Shown piece after piece: positions 12,488 to 23,845 of a stretch of DNA of 64,000 bases. Below the pieces are notes generated by a model. That model was not told the DNA's origin and ran no database searches. It worked only from the letters and a program-made list of their open reading frames with translations. The first letter of the stretch is position 1, and each line of letters starts with the position of its first letter. Source of the DNA: Dromaius novaehollandiae (lineage: Eukaryota > Chordata > Aves > Casuariiformes > Dromaiidae); contig NC_088117.1 in assembly GCF_036370855.1 (NCBI RefSeq), positions 930,001 to 994,000 on the forward strand. The letters are read 5' to 3'. The position numbers and the translations under genes were made by a program.

Positions 12488-13009
12488 TTAGACTGTACTT
12501 GTATATATTGGGAAAGGCTGTGTATTTATGAGAACCCTTTGTAGTCTTACATTCGTAGAGAACATTGCTGTAAAGACAAGTAATCACTCAAATAGTTGTG
12601 TTGGTAACTTAGTTCTTCAGCTCCTGGTACGTCTTATCCATTGTTACAATCTAATTACACACTGAGTCAAGCTTGACTGCTTACCCCCATCGGAATGGAT
12701 CTTACATTGGTGGAGAAACTACTGCAACGTGATGAGCTGCATCAGCTGCTCGAATGCATCCGAAACAATGGACAAAAAGCTCTAATCACCACTCATCATG
12801 ATAGAGAGGAGATACAGGACGTCTTGGAAAGGGTGAAGCAGGACGGAGCACATCATGGTTGGGGATGATCACCAACTGCAACAGGGATTCATACTCACGT
12901 GTTGTACCCAGGAGTAGTTGTGTTAAGTTTAACCATGTTATGCCTATTACTTATGATCATATTATACATAAGATTATGGAAAGTGATGGTATGCCTTGAC
13001 AGCCTTTGA
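12488..13009 (+). pseudogene. Second env 3' segment with membrane anchor
   Basis: 12,488-12,780 is a diverged repeat of the env tail at about 11,604-11,905, sharing for example the stretch coding VYIG.GC and a leucine-rich helix. It continues into a hydrophobic membrane-spanning segment (about 12,900-12,965, Val/Leu/Ile/Met-rich) with a short basic tail and TGA at 13007-13009. This is the only env end in ERV-1 with an anchor, so the first env copy is truncated by the mosaic junction. Confidence 0.65.
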
Positions 13010-13062
13010 GAACTCTTGTCTAAAGGATTAGCAGGGATGCTTACCAGAAACAAAGGGAGGCC

Positions 13063-13561
13063 TGTTAAAGAATATTGAGCTGGAACTGTCTAGAGGTAAC
13101 AGCTTAGCACAACTTATATAAACCTTGCTTAGCATGAGTAGCTAAATGTGCTGAAGCCTTAGGCTGCACTCAGATAACGTGAGGAACTGTCAGCTAGTCC
13201 AGTAAGGAAGGGCCCCAGGGCCGGTGCAAGGTGGAAAGATAAGGAAGCTTACGAGGAAGCTAAGGCCATCAGCAGAAGCCACCACAATAAAGATAAGGCA
13301 AACCAGGCTGCCTAGAGACAGCAGTGGGAGCCACCGAAGAACACGAAGCCCCCAGAGCCAGATATGGTGATTGGTCTGAAGCTTTGCATGGGGTGTGGGG
13401 AGCTTAGCTTGTGAGGGTATAATTGCCCAGGGATTACTTTGTTTGGGGTGCCTCTTGGGAGGCAGCCAGCTCGAGCTGTAATTCCTGCAGGTGCATCATT
13501 AAATTGTATTGAATTTACTTTGATTTGGCTCTGAACTTCTCAGCGGGAACCCAGGGTCGCA
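13063..13561 (+). repeat. ERV-1 3' LTR
   Basis: The LTR starts TGTTAAAG directly after a purine-rich tract (13,048-13,062) and ends near ...GGTCGCA. It holds a TATA-like box (TATATAAA near 13,116) and AATAAA near 13,286. About 90 bp early in U3 (from CTGTCTAGAGGTA through CCTTAGG) match the ERV-2 LTR. The right edge is approximate because no second LTR copy exists for comparison. Confidence 0.65.
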
Positions 13562-16489
13562 CCCTGTTATGGTGGCTGGCAAGCGTAATTTTCCATAGCA
13601 CTGTGTCCTTTGAAGAGGTGGGACACCTGTGGTTTAGTTAAGTGATGGCTTGTAGTCTTGGCAAGAAGGTATTGGCCTGGACATGTCTGTCTGAGAGAGG
13701 AGTGAGTGTTGGTCACCCTGGTGATGAGGGCAACATCACCCTTGGGAAGTGCAGGAAAGAGAATGGAAGGGCAGGGAGCTTCCTCCATTTTTCCTGTCCT
13801 CTGGTAGGTTTGGGATTTGTGGGCTGTGGTGGAGCAGCAGATCACTTCCCCCTGTGTTTCCCAGCAGAAGCACTGACCCTGTGTCTCAAGCACAAGCTCT
13901 TCTGTTCCAAGTCCATGGGCTCCATTTCCTCCTGTCCATTCAAGGTGATGTTGAGTGATTCCCGAGTCGCAAAAGCTTGGGTGCAGGGGAGGCAGGAAAG
14001 GTCTGCGAGGAAAGAGTCGGTGGCCCAGAAGAACGTGCACAGGCAGGGAGGCAGCTTTATGCAAACGGCATTTCTGTCTTTACTCATGTTCTGTCGGTTC
14101 CCAGGCTCTGACCTGAATTGTCCTCCTGTAGACGAGTTTAATATGCCCGAGGTGCAAATACTTCTCTTCCTGCAGGACCGAAGCTTCCAATGGCAAGGAG
14201 GTGGCTTTGGAAGAAAGCGTGGATGTGCAGGCGCTGGCACAGTGTTTGTTTCTTCTCGGAGCTTGTTGCCTCCTTCTTTGCAGAGGCCAAGGCTGCTCTT
14301 CAGCTCTGAGGTACTTTGCTGTGGGCTCTGTTAGACTTGAGGAGGCAAAGAACGCCTCTGCCTCTGGAGGTGGCTGGGAAAGAGGCTCCTGTGCAGTGGG
14401 CTGGTCTGTGGGACTTCGTGGCATGACTCCGTTTCCTTCCTCTTCCTGGGAAATGCCATTTCCTTTCCTGTCATTTCCCTGTCCCCAGTGAGCGCTCCTC
14501 TGACTCCAAGCCAGTGTTCTTGGGTGTTCTCCCTTGCGGACTCCTTTGAGACGAGGGGGCAGGCGACCGGTTTAATTTTCCTCGCCCCAGAGTTTTCAAG
14601 CTGGAACCATCTCCCATTGTTAGGGACTTGTTTTTCCTCAGAAGGCAGTTTGGTCTGTGTTCCTATTTCCCCCTTGCCGGGAGGCATTTCTTCTGCTTTG
14701 CCGCGGAGCAGTTGTTTGCAGATAAAAGCTGCGTTGCTCACTGCGTTCTGTTTTGGCTGCACGTTCAACAGCACGGGGGTTTAGGATGCTGGCCAGGCCC
14801 CTGTAGCTCTTGCTGACCAAAGGAGGCCAGCGTGGGCTTCTCTGGGTGTGTGCCCCCGAGAAAGGGGAGTGTGTGGGCAAAGACATGTGCTGCCTTGCAG
14901 GAAAGCGCAGAATTGCTTCAGTAGCAGTCTCAGTGCTCGCCTAGAGTGGCACAGTCACCTTGGCAGCTGTCCGGAGAGAGGACTTCCTCTCCCCAGACAT
15001 CTGCCTACTTCCAGAACGTTGACTATCTGCATACCAGAGAATTAGGCCGTTGATGGTTATCTTGACACTACCCTTCTGCAACAAAGACATCCCCTTCTGT
15101 AGGTGAGCAAAGAGACAGAGTCATGAATGCCCCAGTCCCGTCACACCTGCCCTCCAACTTGGCCTCTGGGCTTTCTCAGGACAGCCTCTCAAACTCCGCC
15201 TAAAACCATTTCAGTTCAACAGTCCTGTGTTATGTATCCCTACTGCTTGTCCGTGGGAAGTATGGTGCTGGAGGGAGGCTCACCTGCTGGGTTACCCGGA
15301 GATTTCCTTAACAGTTGCTGTCTTCCTAGGAAGAATGTGAGAACAAGTCCTGCAGCTTGGCCTTTGAAAGGAGTCAGGTCATTAACGCACCTTGGCTGGT
15401 CCCACGTGCTGCACAGGCGCCGAGCGGACTGAGAGCTGCAATAGCAGAGGCTTTGTGTCGGGCTTGCTCTGGCGATGCTTGGCTTGTGTGAACATGGTGG
15501 TTTAGGCAGGGGCCTCCCTGGGCCCAGCGAGTCTCTTGCATCATGTGACGCTGCTGCTCTTCCTCCTTTGGTCTCTGTGTAGGGCCAAGGGGTGTAAGTG
15601 CATCCCAAGAGGAAGAGGCGAGCAGGAGGAGGAAAGCATGTCAAGAACCCATCCTCTGCATGTGCACAGAGCTGCCAATACCTGCTCACTTGTGCCAGCT
15701 GCCCCTTAGAAATTATCACCGGGTTCTCAGCACCCACCGCCCCCCTCTGCTGTTCTGCGGTGCTAGTTGCTGCTGTAGGAGCGGCCCAGCGCAAACAGGT
15801 CCTTTGGAAGCAAGCAGTGGTTTCAGGCTGGTTTGGCCGGCCTTGTTCCTGCAGCCTGGGACCATGTTGAGGTGTCCTGCTTGCGTGGCTTGGGTCCTGA
15901 GCGGTCTCCAAAGTCTTACGGGGTGGCCTGGGAGGTTTGGGGCAGTGGCGCAGGGGCAGTTCCCCTGCAGTCCCATCCTGGGAGCCCTAGGACAGGCTGG
16001 GGAGTCCCAGCAGGGCAAGGGCACCGCTCTGCTTAAAAGGCTGAGCTGGGTGTGCTGGAGACGCTGCAGTGTGTGAGCGACTGGTTTCTGCAGCTGCCTT
16101 CTCTGCTGTGGAGCTCTTTGGCAAGGGGGTGAAAACAACGATTTAGTACTTCCCTCTCCTCCTGCAGTCACGTCTCTCATGCTGCGTTTTCTCCCCCCAG
16201 CTTTTCTGTACTCATTCCCTGCCTTGCTGGTTCTCAAATCCCTGCCAGCTCCCCTTAGCCCTTGGGGGAGGGAAAGCCCTGCCTCTGGAAACCTCCCTGC
16301 TTCTTCAGAAGCTTGGGCAGTCTCATCATTCTTTAAACCCCAGCAGTGCACAGCTCTACTCCTTACAGCTTGGGGATGGAGGAAACAGAGGCTCAAAGCA
16401 AACAAAAGTAACACAGGTAGCAGTATTTGGGTTTGAATTTAACTTTGCCAAAAGAAGAAAAGAAAACTGGTGTCCCTTCTGCTGCAGCA
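13562..16489. other. No convincing gene
   Basis: Several open frames of 100-230 codons exist on both strands, but they overlap each other, lack recognisable domains and do not form an exon chain. No LTR or LINE was recognised. Undetected exons of a neighbouring gene cannot be excluded. Confidence 0.35.
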
Positions 16490-17704
16490 GGGTAGTTTCT
16501 AAATATTTATTGTTATATAATCCTTGGCTGCCTCAGCAACTGGACCAAAGTCCCTACCGGGGTCTTGACCAGAGCCAGCTGCTTCCAGGGGGGCAGGAGG
16601 GAAATGCAGGCAGGGGGCTGGGGGGCCGGGGAGGCGGTTTGGGAGGGCGCCGGGCAGCACCAGGCACAGCGGGTGGCAGCGGCTGCATCTGGGCTGCAGC
16701 CACGGTCTGCTGGTGCCCAGGTGCTGGGGCAGTGCTGGGGGGCCGCGAGGGCCGTGGGGGGGGCGGGCGGGGCGGGCGGCTGCCCGCGCGTGAGGGCTCC
16801 GGTTCTCTGGGGCGCCAGGGTGGGCGGGCCGGTCTTCCAGGTGCGCGTGGCGGCCGCTGGTGTTGCGTCCGGCTCTCCGGAGCACCGGGGCGGGTGGGCC
16901 GGTTGTCCTGGCGCGAGAGGCGGCCGCCGGCATCTGGTCTGGATCTCTGGGCTGCGCGGAGGTTCCTGCGGGGAGAGGTGGCTGTTCAGGACAGGCGGGC
17001 TGTGGGTCCCAGGGCAGAGGAGAGCCTGGACCTGCCAGGGCTGCAGCAGCCCCGCGGCGTGGACGGGCTCCGAGGGCCGCAGCTCTGGGCCCCGTCGGCC
17101 GCCTGGCTGGGCCGGGCCGCAGCTGACGCGGGGGTGCCGGGGGAGCGGCGTGCAGCCCCCGTGGGGCCTGGCACCCTGCCTCTGAGTAGCAGCAGCGTGG
17201 TACTGAAAGCTACAAGTAGCAAACAGGGCACACTTGCACCCGCACAGCTTTGGTTTTGCTTCTCTGCACCAGCCACCCAAGCCCAGGGGCCTCTCAAGTC
17301 CTTCTTGGCCCATACCACATTGACCTGCCTTCTCTGCACATGCTGGGAAGGGGATCTACGTTTGAGAAACAGCAGACACTGAAGTACGTGCACAGTCTGC
17401 CAGAATCTAGGAGAGCTGCAGAGTCTCACTTCGCAGTGTGCCTGACAAAGACCAACACTCAACTTATAGTATTTGACTGACAGCGACTACTCAGGGGATC
17501 CTCGAGGAAACAAGATCACAACTTCTTCTGCCATGAATGCCCTTAACACGCTCTTTGCAATATGTATCCAAAGTACAAAATCACTGCCCGCACTGAAAAC
17601 ACACTCGTTGGGAGTGTCCAGGTTCAGATGTTACAGCGTCCTTTCCCAGAGCCATGCCTAGAGCTGGGAAGAAGTCATCACCATCACCTGAGTTGCTCCG
17701 ACAG
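16490..17704 (-). other. Possible 3' UTR of the minus-strand gene, including a GC-rich block
   Basis: The block 16,580-17,190 is very G-rich on the plus strand with many CpG. Overlapping frames on both strands there are a consequence of base composition. A minus-strand AATAAA (TTTATT at about 16,505 on the plus strand) could end the transcript of the gene whose stop lies at 17,705, but this link is inference only. Confidence 0.25.
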
Positions 17705-20700
17705 CTAGGCTGAGGAGCACATTTGGAATTAATGGCATTAGATAACAAGGTGATTTCTCTTCCCAAATTCCCTCAGAGTGGACTGTAGCTACTGCAGTTC
17801 TTACTTGCTATGGCAATCTCGCCCTTCTTTGTTTCTCTTCCTGACTTGGCTTTGCCTTCGTCTATGGCTGGGTCTTCTCTTTTAGCAACAGTGTCAGTAT
17901 TAGGTAATACTGGCAACAGTAAGAATGGCTTTCAGAAAAGAATACTCATTGCTATGAACTAAGGGCTCAAATAGAAATTCTTACACCAGAAATCTCAACA
18001 GAGTACTGTCAGCAGCTAACTTTGCCCTCCAGAAGACTACATCTGTAAACTCTTCCTTACTAATAGCAGCTGTCTAATACAGAATTTTGGGGAAAAAAAC
18101 AGTGAACTCACCGTTTCCTCCTCCTCATCAGCCAAATAACTAGGCAACACAACGCTGCTCCAGCCAAGAGGATACCCAAGACCGTTGCAGTGCGTACCGT
18201 GCAATGCTTTCGTATGTCTTTTGGCTCTGCGGCAGCTGCACTTCTCCCACTAGCCAAACCTGGAGGAAATTACACAAGGCCATATGTTACTGTGTTCTGC
18301 ACTGCTGATAATCTCACAGTCTGTTTGACATTCCCAGGAAATTTTCTTTTTCCCTTTCTTAGCATCTCTGAAGGAGGGAAATCTCGGGGACGGCAACACT
18401 TGCTTGGTTTCAGTAGCAGCAAAGTCCCCAGGTCATTGCAAATCAGCACGCTTTGGAGTCTCTCTTTAGCCTCTCAGCCTTGTTTACCTTCTGGGATGGC
18501 CATAATCCAGGTTTCCCAATTGGAGGGGTTTGCTCTCCCTTTCTGGCAATCCTTCACATCCCACAATCCCTTTGGTGCTCCCTCGCCCTTCTGAGGCTCA
18601 AAAGGGCTGTTTCACGGAGGCATCCTCTTGACACTTTGAGACAAGTCAGCCCACTGAACAAAACTCATCAGGCCAGAAGGAGAGCACACAGGGGTGCTCA
18701 TCTGGTTTACCAGTAACTCCTCTGAGCGACGTGGACAAAAGCCATCCCGGGTCCAGGGAGTGCCACCCTGACTCTTCCCTCCCAGGTCAGCACACTTGCC
18801 CCAAGGGAAAAGAGTCCGGCTCTCTTGGGCTCCTGCTTCCATAGCCAGTGACACTGCTATTCCGGGCTACACCACGTCCCGGCTCCAACCGAAATGGTGG
18901 GTGCTGGCTGCGCTGCTCAGCCCAGCAGCCAGGGTGGGCACCTCTGCGGCAGCCTGCGGCAAAGACGACACCTGAACCTGGCTCTCTCCCTTTGCCTTTT
19001 CTCCAGCACAGGCACCACCTCCCCTTCCTTCGCCCTCTGGTCTTCCAAACACCACTCGTATGCTCCCAGTCTTCAGGACTCCTCTCTCACTTAGGCATCC
19101 CTGCAAGACTGCTCAGTACCTCGGTGCTTTGGAAAAAAGGCGTATTTCCTGTCGTGCAGGGCTTCTCCGGGCTGTGACACACTTGGAAGCGCTGTCAAGA
19201 ATCAGAGAGAGGTAAAGCCTCAGCACTGCTCAGGCACACAGCATGCAGAAGGAGGCATGAGGTTCCCTCCAAACCCCTGCCCGGCCTGTGAATCAGGGCA
19301 TCATTTAGGACCTCCTTTCACAGCAGGGATCCCACTTGGTACTCCTTTTGTGCCTAGGGCCTCTGGGGACTCCCTGCAAGTTCTGAGATGCAGGTGGGGC
19401 AGGAGGTCTAGTCGATTAAGAGTCGTGTTTCCTAACTTGCGCTCAATGTGGTTAAAACTGCCTCCTTCCCCAAACGGCAAAGCTCCGAAATCCCAGGGAG
19501 CTGCATGGTGTGGGAAGTGAGGCTATCTCATAGGACCCACAAAGGTTTATATGCACATGTCTGGCACACTAATTGCAATCATCTCCACACACCAGAGGCA
19601 AAAAACATCTTCAGAAAGCCGCTCCTGGCTTGCTTTAGAACACTTCCAATGCCCTAAGACTTTAACATTTGGCCGCTGACATGCTGTGCAGTAGCAGGCC
19701 CCAAGGGAAGAGCCTGCAGACACACAGGGCTTTTGATTTCCTACAGCGGATGACAATGGACAGCAAGTACCTGGCATGCCTGTTGCTTGAGTTGCCTCTC
19801 TCTCTTCATCAGAGGCTGGCAGGCTGTGACTGCCTCCTGCCGGAAAGGTCTCCTTCTCCAGGGTCTCCTGATGATTCTCTTTGGAAAGAAAGCCAGACAG
19901 CTTGATCAGAAGGAACTGATCCTCATCACTTCCGCATGGTATCTTCAGGAGGCAATCCTTTTCAAAAGGCTTCAGTAAAAAGCTCAGAAACAAAACCTGG
20001 CATTTCGGGGTGGGCACCTGCTCACTAGCCCAATGTGTCCTTTGTAGAGAAAAATCAAAGCGCACAAAATCTTCCAGATAACCAATACAGGCAGCAACAC
20101 CTGCTGTACGGGTGAGGAGACGAGACAATTGCATGGGAACCTCTCATTCTCATGCCACTTGGTGCCTTTTTGAGAATTGGCAAGATGACATTGAATCCTT
20201 TCCTTCAAAGAGGGCAGGAAAAACCTGTAGCCGGTTCAGCTGGGGAAAAAGGCCTCCTGAGGACCAAGGCTCATCATGCCAACTCCACCACACAGTACGC
20301 GTAACAGTCACATACGGTACACTGAGCCCCAAGCTCTTGCCACTGTGTTCAGGGCGCATTCACAAACATGCTGCAGCCTCAGCATCTTTGTCACCAGCAA
20401 GGCCTGGACAAAAGGAGACAATCCCATACATCCCTGGCTTCTGCAGGACTGATAATCTCACTGCGTGTTTGGGACTCCCAGGCAATTTTACATGCCGTGG
20501 TGTTACTATGGCTGATTCTGGTCTCTTGGCACCGGCGGACAAGAAAGCTCACTGACACTTCTCAGGGGCAAGAGCCCACTGGCCAGTGAAAGCCTGAACC
20601 AGCGCTGCCCCTACCTGTGCCCCTGGGCTTCAGGGAGGGCATGTGTGCTGGGCACCTTGGATTCCCCAGGAGGGCAATAAAAGAGGAAAAAAGAGAAAAT

Positions 20701-23700
20701 ACTAATAGAAGAATCAAAAGGAAAGGAAGACAGACTACTTACCCCTGAGATCTCCCTGAGGCTCGAGCAGAGGCTCCAGCCCCTGAGAAGCTGCAGAAGC
20801 TTCAGTGACTTGAGGGACATCTGTAATTACACACGGAGGAGAAAAGGGTAGAATACCTGGGGCAATACACGTGTTTGTAAAGGAACTCCAGTGCACTGAA
20901 AGGGATGTTGCCATGCCCTGGGTAGGTCTAGATTCGCACAGCGGCCGAGGGGCCTGCCTGACCTTTGGCTAGGCACACGGCGCCTCTCACAGTAAACCAA
21001 GAGTCACGCCTCACCTCTGGGATTCCCCAGAGACTAATTGCAAGCATCTCCACACACCAGAGACAAAAGTCATCTTCAGAAAGCCGCTCCCGCCTTGCTT
21101 TAGGACACTTCCCACACTCTAGCACCTTAACGTTAACAAACGCGGCGAAGAACACGCTTGTAGAAGAGACCCTCAACAAGCTCTGCGGCTTGCCAATGCC
21201 TGCAAGGTGTGACGTGGTGCGTCACTGCGGCGAGGCTCTGATCCATCCCTTTCTCCTGCGTAAGCCACAGCTTATCCATAGCTGTTTCTAAAACCTCACG
21301 TTTACAATGATCTCCCTTAACACAGAGTGAAATCTACCCACCAGCTGCTCTCTCCAAGTCCTTCAAGATGTCCTGAAGGAGTTTAGAATATTTCTCAGAC
21401 GACTTTCCTCTCTGGGCCTTGTACTTCCTCTGCCGAGGACCTAAACAGAAAGTATTAAGTTAAATTGCACATGAACAACATCCGCACAAGTAAATGCTGC
21501 TTCTTTCAAATAACCCAAAAGAGTAGGCAAAGAGTCACGACTCACCTGTACGACTCCCCACAGACACTGCCTGGCCATCCAGACGAGAGGCTGCATAGCC
21601 ATCTCCTGCGGCCACATCTGCAACCAAAGGGACGAGCAGAGCTCTCGTTACCTATTTCCATATGCTGCTTCAGATTTGAATGGTAGCGAATGAGCATGGA
21701 ATGTCTCATTACAGCAAGGCACTCGTCTTGCCCTTCCGCTCCTGAGTCTTTGGCAAACACTTATCGGGTGCCTGCACAGGCACCACGTGGCTACAAATCC
21801 AAGCATGCTGGGAAAGGATGCCCTGGAGTTCACCTGAGCTCTAAGCTCAACCCCAACAAGCCTGCTGGCTTTGCTGCAGGCACTGGAAAAGCACAAGGCT
21901 GGAGCAGCCAGGCAAAGCACCCACCGCAGATCTCTGAAGCCCTCCCAAAGCCCGCTCTGCTCTTTTGCAGGCATGAGCCTCGGCCAAGGACTGAAGCTAC
22001 ACGGCCCACGAACACAACTCTGAAACCACAGGCTCCTCCCAGGAAGGGAATACATCTCCACCACTTACTCCTGGCATGCTCCTGAGGCTCAGAAGTGGGA
22101 TCCAGCTGAGAAGCTGGAAGGCCCCTGCCTGCAGGAAGGCCTGTAAGCAAACACAGACAAGACAAGTTTTCATTATGGGCTGCAACATACTTCCACAGAA
22201 GTGACTTGTCATGAATCGAAGGGGAATGCGGGACACGCCAGTAGTTCAGGAGTCTCCCAGCTGCAGGAGGGCCAGGGGTACTTGTTGCCTGGGCCCTGCC
22301 GCCTCTCCAAATCCTCCGCTGAGGAGCTACTCAGCAGCCCCCAAGCACCCCCAGCATAAACACATGGCCCCTCGATGCTTTTTTCTGGGGAGGTCTCTAA
22401 TGTCTCCAAGGAAACCAGGAAGGCTCCTCCCAGGAGAGGGAATACATCTCCACCACTTACTCCTGGCATACTCCTGAGGCTCAGAAACAGGATCCAGCTG
22501 GGAAGCTGGGAGGCCCCTGCCTGCAGGAAGGCCTGTAAGCAAACACAGACAAGACAAGTTTTCATTATGTGCTGCAACATACTTCCACAGAAGTGACTTG
22601 CCGGGAATGGGGGACACGCATGTAGTTTGAGAGTCTCCCAGCCACAACAGGGCCAGGGGCACTTGTTGGCTGGGACCTGGCACCTCTCCAAAATCCTCTG
22701 TCGAGGCGCAACCCAGCAGCCCCCAAGCACCCCCAGGACAAACACACAGCCCCTGGGTGCTTTCAAAAGTGAAATGGAAGCGAATGGAAGGGGGGGGCCC
22801 ATGATGGGACATATATGTAGGTCAATAGTCCCAAAGCTGTGGAGGGGCAGAGAGGACCTTTTGCCTGGCAGCTCTCAAAGGAAAGAAATGCTCACAACTT
22901 ACCCCTGGGACTCCCCTGCGGCTGTAAAGCCCTTGGACCCCAGAGGAAGTATGAAGCACAATTTCATGGGAGCAAAATAGCACAAGGAAAGTTCTTGTTC
23001 TTTCAGGGAAGTAAAAACTGACTACGTACCCCTGGGAAGACCTGGAGGCTCGGCAACGGGATGCAGCTGAGAAGCTGGATAATCCTCAGCTTCAGCCACA
23101 TCTGTAAGCAACCACCGATGGGAGCAGTTCTCATCATGTATTGCCACAGACAGCCCCCAAGCACCCCCAAGACAAACAAACACGCGGCCCCTCGGCCCCT
23201 TCTTCCGCGGAGCTCTCTAACCTCCACCAAGGAAGCCAGCGCTCTGCAAAGGGGCAACCCTCAGCACCGGAGGACACGAAGCAGCATTCGCACTGCGGGG
23301 GCACGAGAGCTCCCCGGCCAGCGCCAGGCCAAAGCGGCGCCAGGAAAGGCACGCTTCTGCTCTTGCCAGGGAAGCTCAGGTCCCCCGAGGACTCACCTCC
23401 AGCCTGTCCGCGAGGCTCGGCGCCGGCGTCCGGCCACGCAGCTGGATCGCCATCGCCGCCGGGCACCGCTGCAACCGCCCGCGGGGACAACAGCTCCCGT
23501 CAGCCAGCGCCAGGCGCCGCTCCAGGCACAGCTCTCGCCCCCGGCCCCCGCCGCCCCCCAGCGCACCCCCCTCCCCGCGGCCCCACGAGCCTCGCCCAGC
23601 CGCTCCCGGCCCCCGACGCCGCCTCCCGCCGCCCCGGCCGCTCGCCAGCCGGCCCCGCCGCCCCCAGCCTGCCGCGCCGCCTCCGCCTCCGCCTCCGCCT

Positions 23701-23845
23701 CCGGCGCCGCCCGCCCGCCCGCCCTACCTGGGCCCGGCGCTGCCCGCGGAGCAGCCCGGCTGTCCCGGGCACGCAGCGCCGCCAGGAGCCCGAGCAGCAG
23801 CAGCAGGCGCCGCCCGGCGCCGGACGCCCCCCGCGCTCGCACCAT
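17705..23845 (-). CDS. Predicted type I membrane protein gene with repeated 72-bp phase-1 exons (unrecognised)
   Basis: Minus-strand exons in order: 23728-23845 (start ATG, Leu-rich signal peptide LLLLLGLLAAL), 23397-23468, 23030-23101, 22461-22532, 22069-22140, 21546-21617 (each 72 bp), 21342-21440 (99 bp), 20743-20820 (78 bp), 18112-18259, 17805-17878, then a terminal exon from 17709 with TAG at 17707-17705. All ectodomain exons start and end in phase 1 with canonical splice sites, so any number can be combined in frame. Their products share a loose repeat of about 24 residues (PASQL..P..EPQ). The 99-bp exon is Lys/Arg-rich with an amphipathic helix. Exon 18112-18259 encodes one membrane span (VLGILLAGAALCCLVIWL) followed by a basic MRRRKR stop-transfer. 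The predicted length is about 300 residues. Function and family are unknown to me. The last two exons have weaker acceptors. Confidence 0.55.
19545..21145. repeat. Diverged local duplicate pair in an intron
   Basis: About 19,565-19,665 and 21,035-21,125 align well (shared CATCTCCACACACCAGAG and a following AGAAAGCCGCTCC). A second pair is about 18,300-18,345 and 20,448-20,495 (shared CTGATAATCTCAC). Both lie in introns of the minus-strand gene and suggest an older, larger internal duplication of about 1.5-2 kb. Confidence 0.5.
22029..23225. repeat. Tandem exon-plus-intron duplications within the minus-strand gene
   Basis: Blocks at about 22,029-22,383 and 22,421-22,770 align along their whole length, offset 392 bp. 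Each carries a 72-bp exon and its upstream intron. A third, more diverged block at about 23,030-23,225 shares the exon position and the intron motif CAGCCCCCAAGCACCCCCA. The exon number of the gene therefore grew by local tandem duplication. Confidence 0.75.

Larger units (their letters stand above)
5384..13561 (+). mobile_element. ERV-1: gammaretrovirus-like endogenous provirus, 5'-truncated and mosaic
   Basis: The order gag, protease, reverse transcriptase, RNase H, integrase, env, polypurine tract, LTR is visible on the plus strand. No 5' LTR or primer-binding site is seen before gag, so the 5' end is lost. The 3' third contains a second integrase/env segment (11,906-13,009). All three genes carry stop codons or frameshifts, so the element is defective. 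Target-site duplications cannot be assessed because the left boundary is undefined. The gag-pol layout and the HHCC and DDE integrase resemble class I (gamma-like) ERVs, but the env is not of the standard gammaretroviral type. Confidence 0.85.

Noticed and set aside
13642-14334. 230-codon plus-strand frame right of ERV-1
   Set aside because: It overlaps long frames on the other strand and has no recognisable domain or exon structure.
16510-17382. 290-codon plus-strand frame and 266-codon minus-strand frame
   Set aside because: Both cover the same G-rich block, are Gly/Arg- or Pro-rich and have no domain or splice context.
18445-18545. Candidate exon of the membrane-protein gene near 18,470-18,540 (minus strand)
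   Set aside because: Its ends would be phase 1 and phase 2, which does not fit the phase-1 start of the membrane exon.
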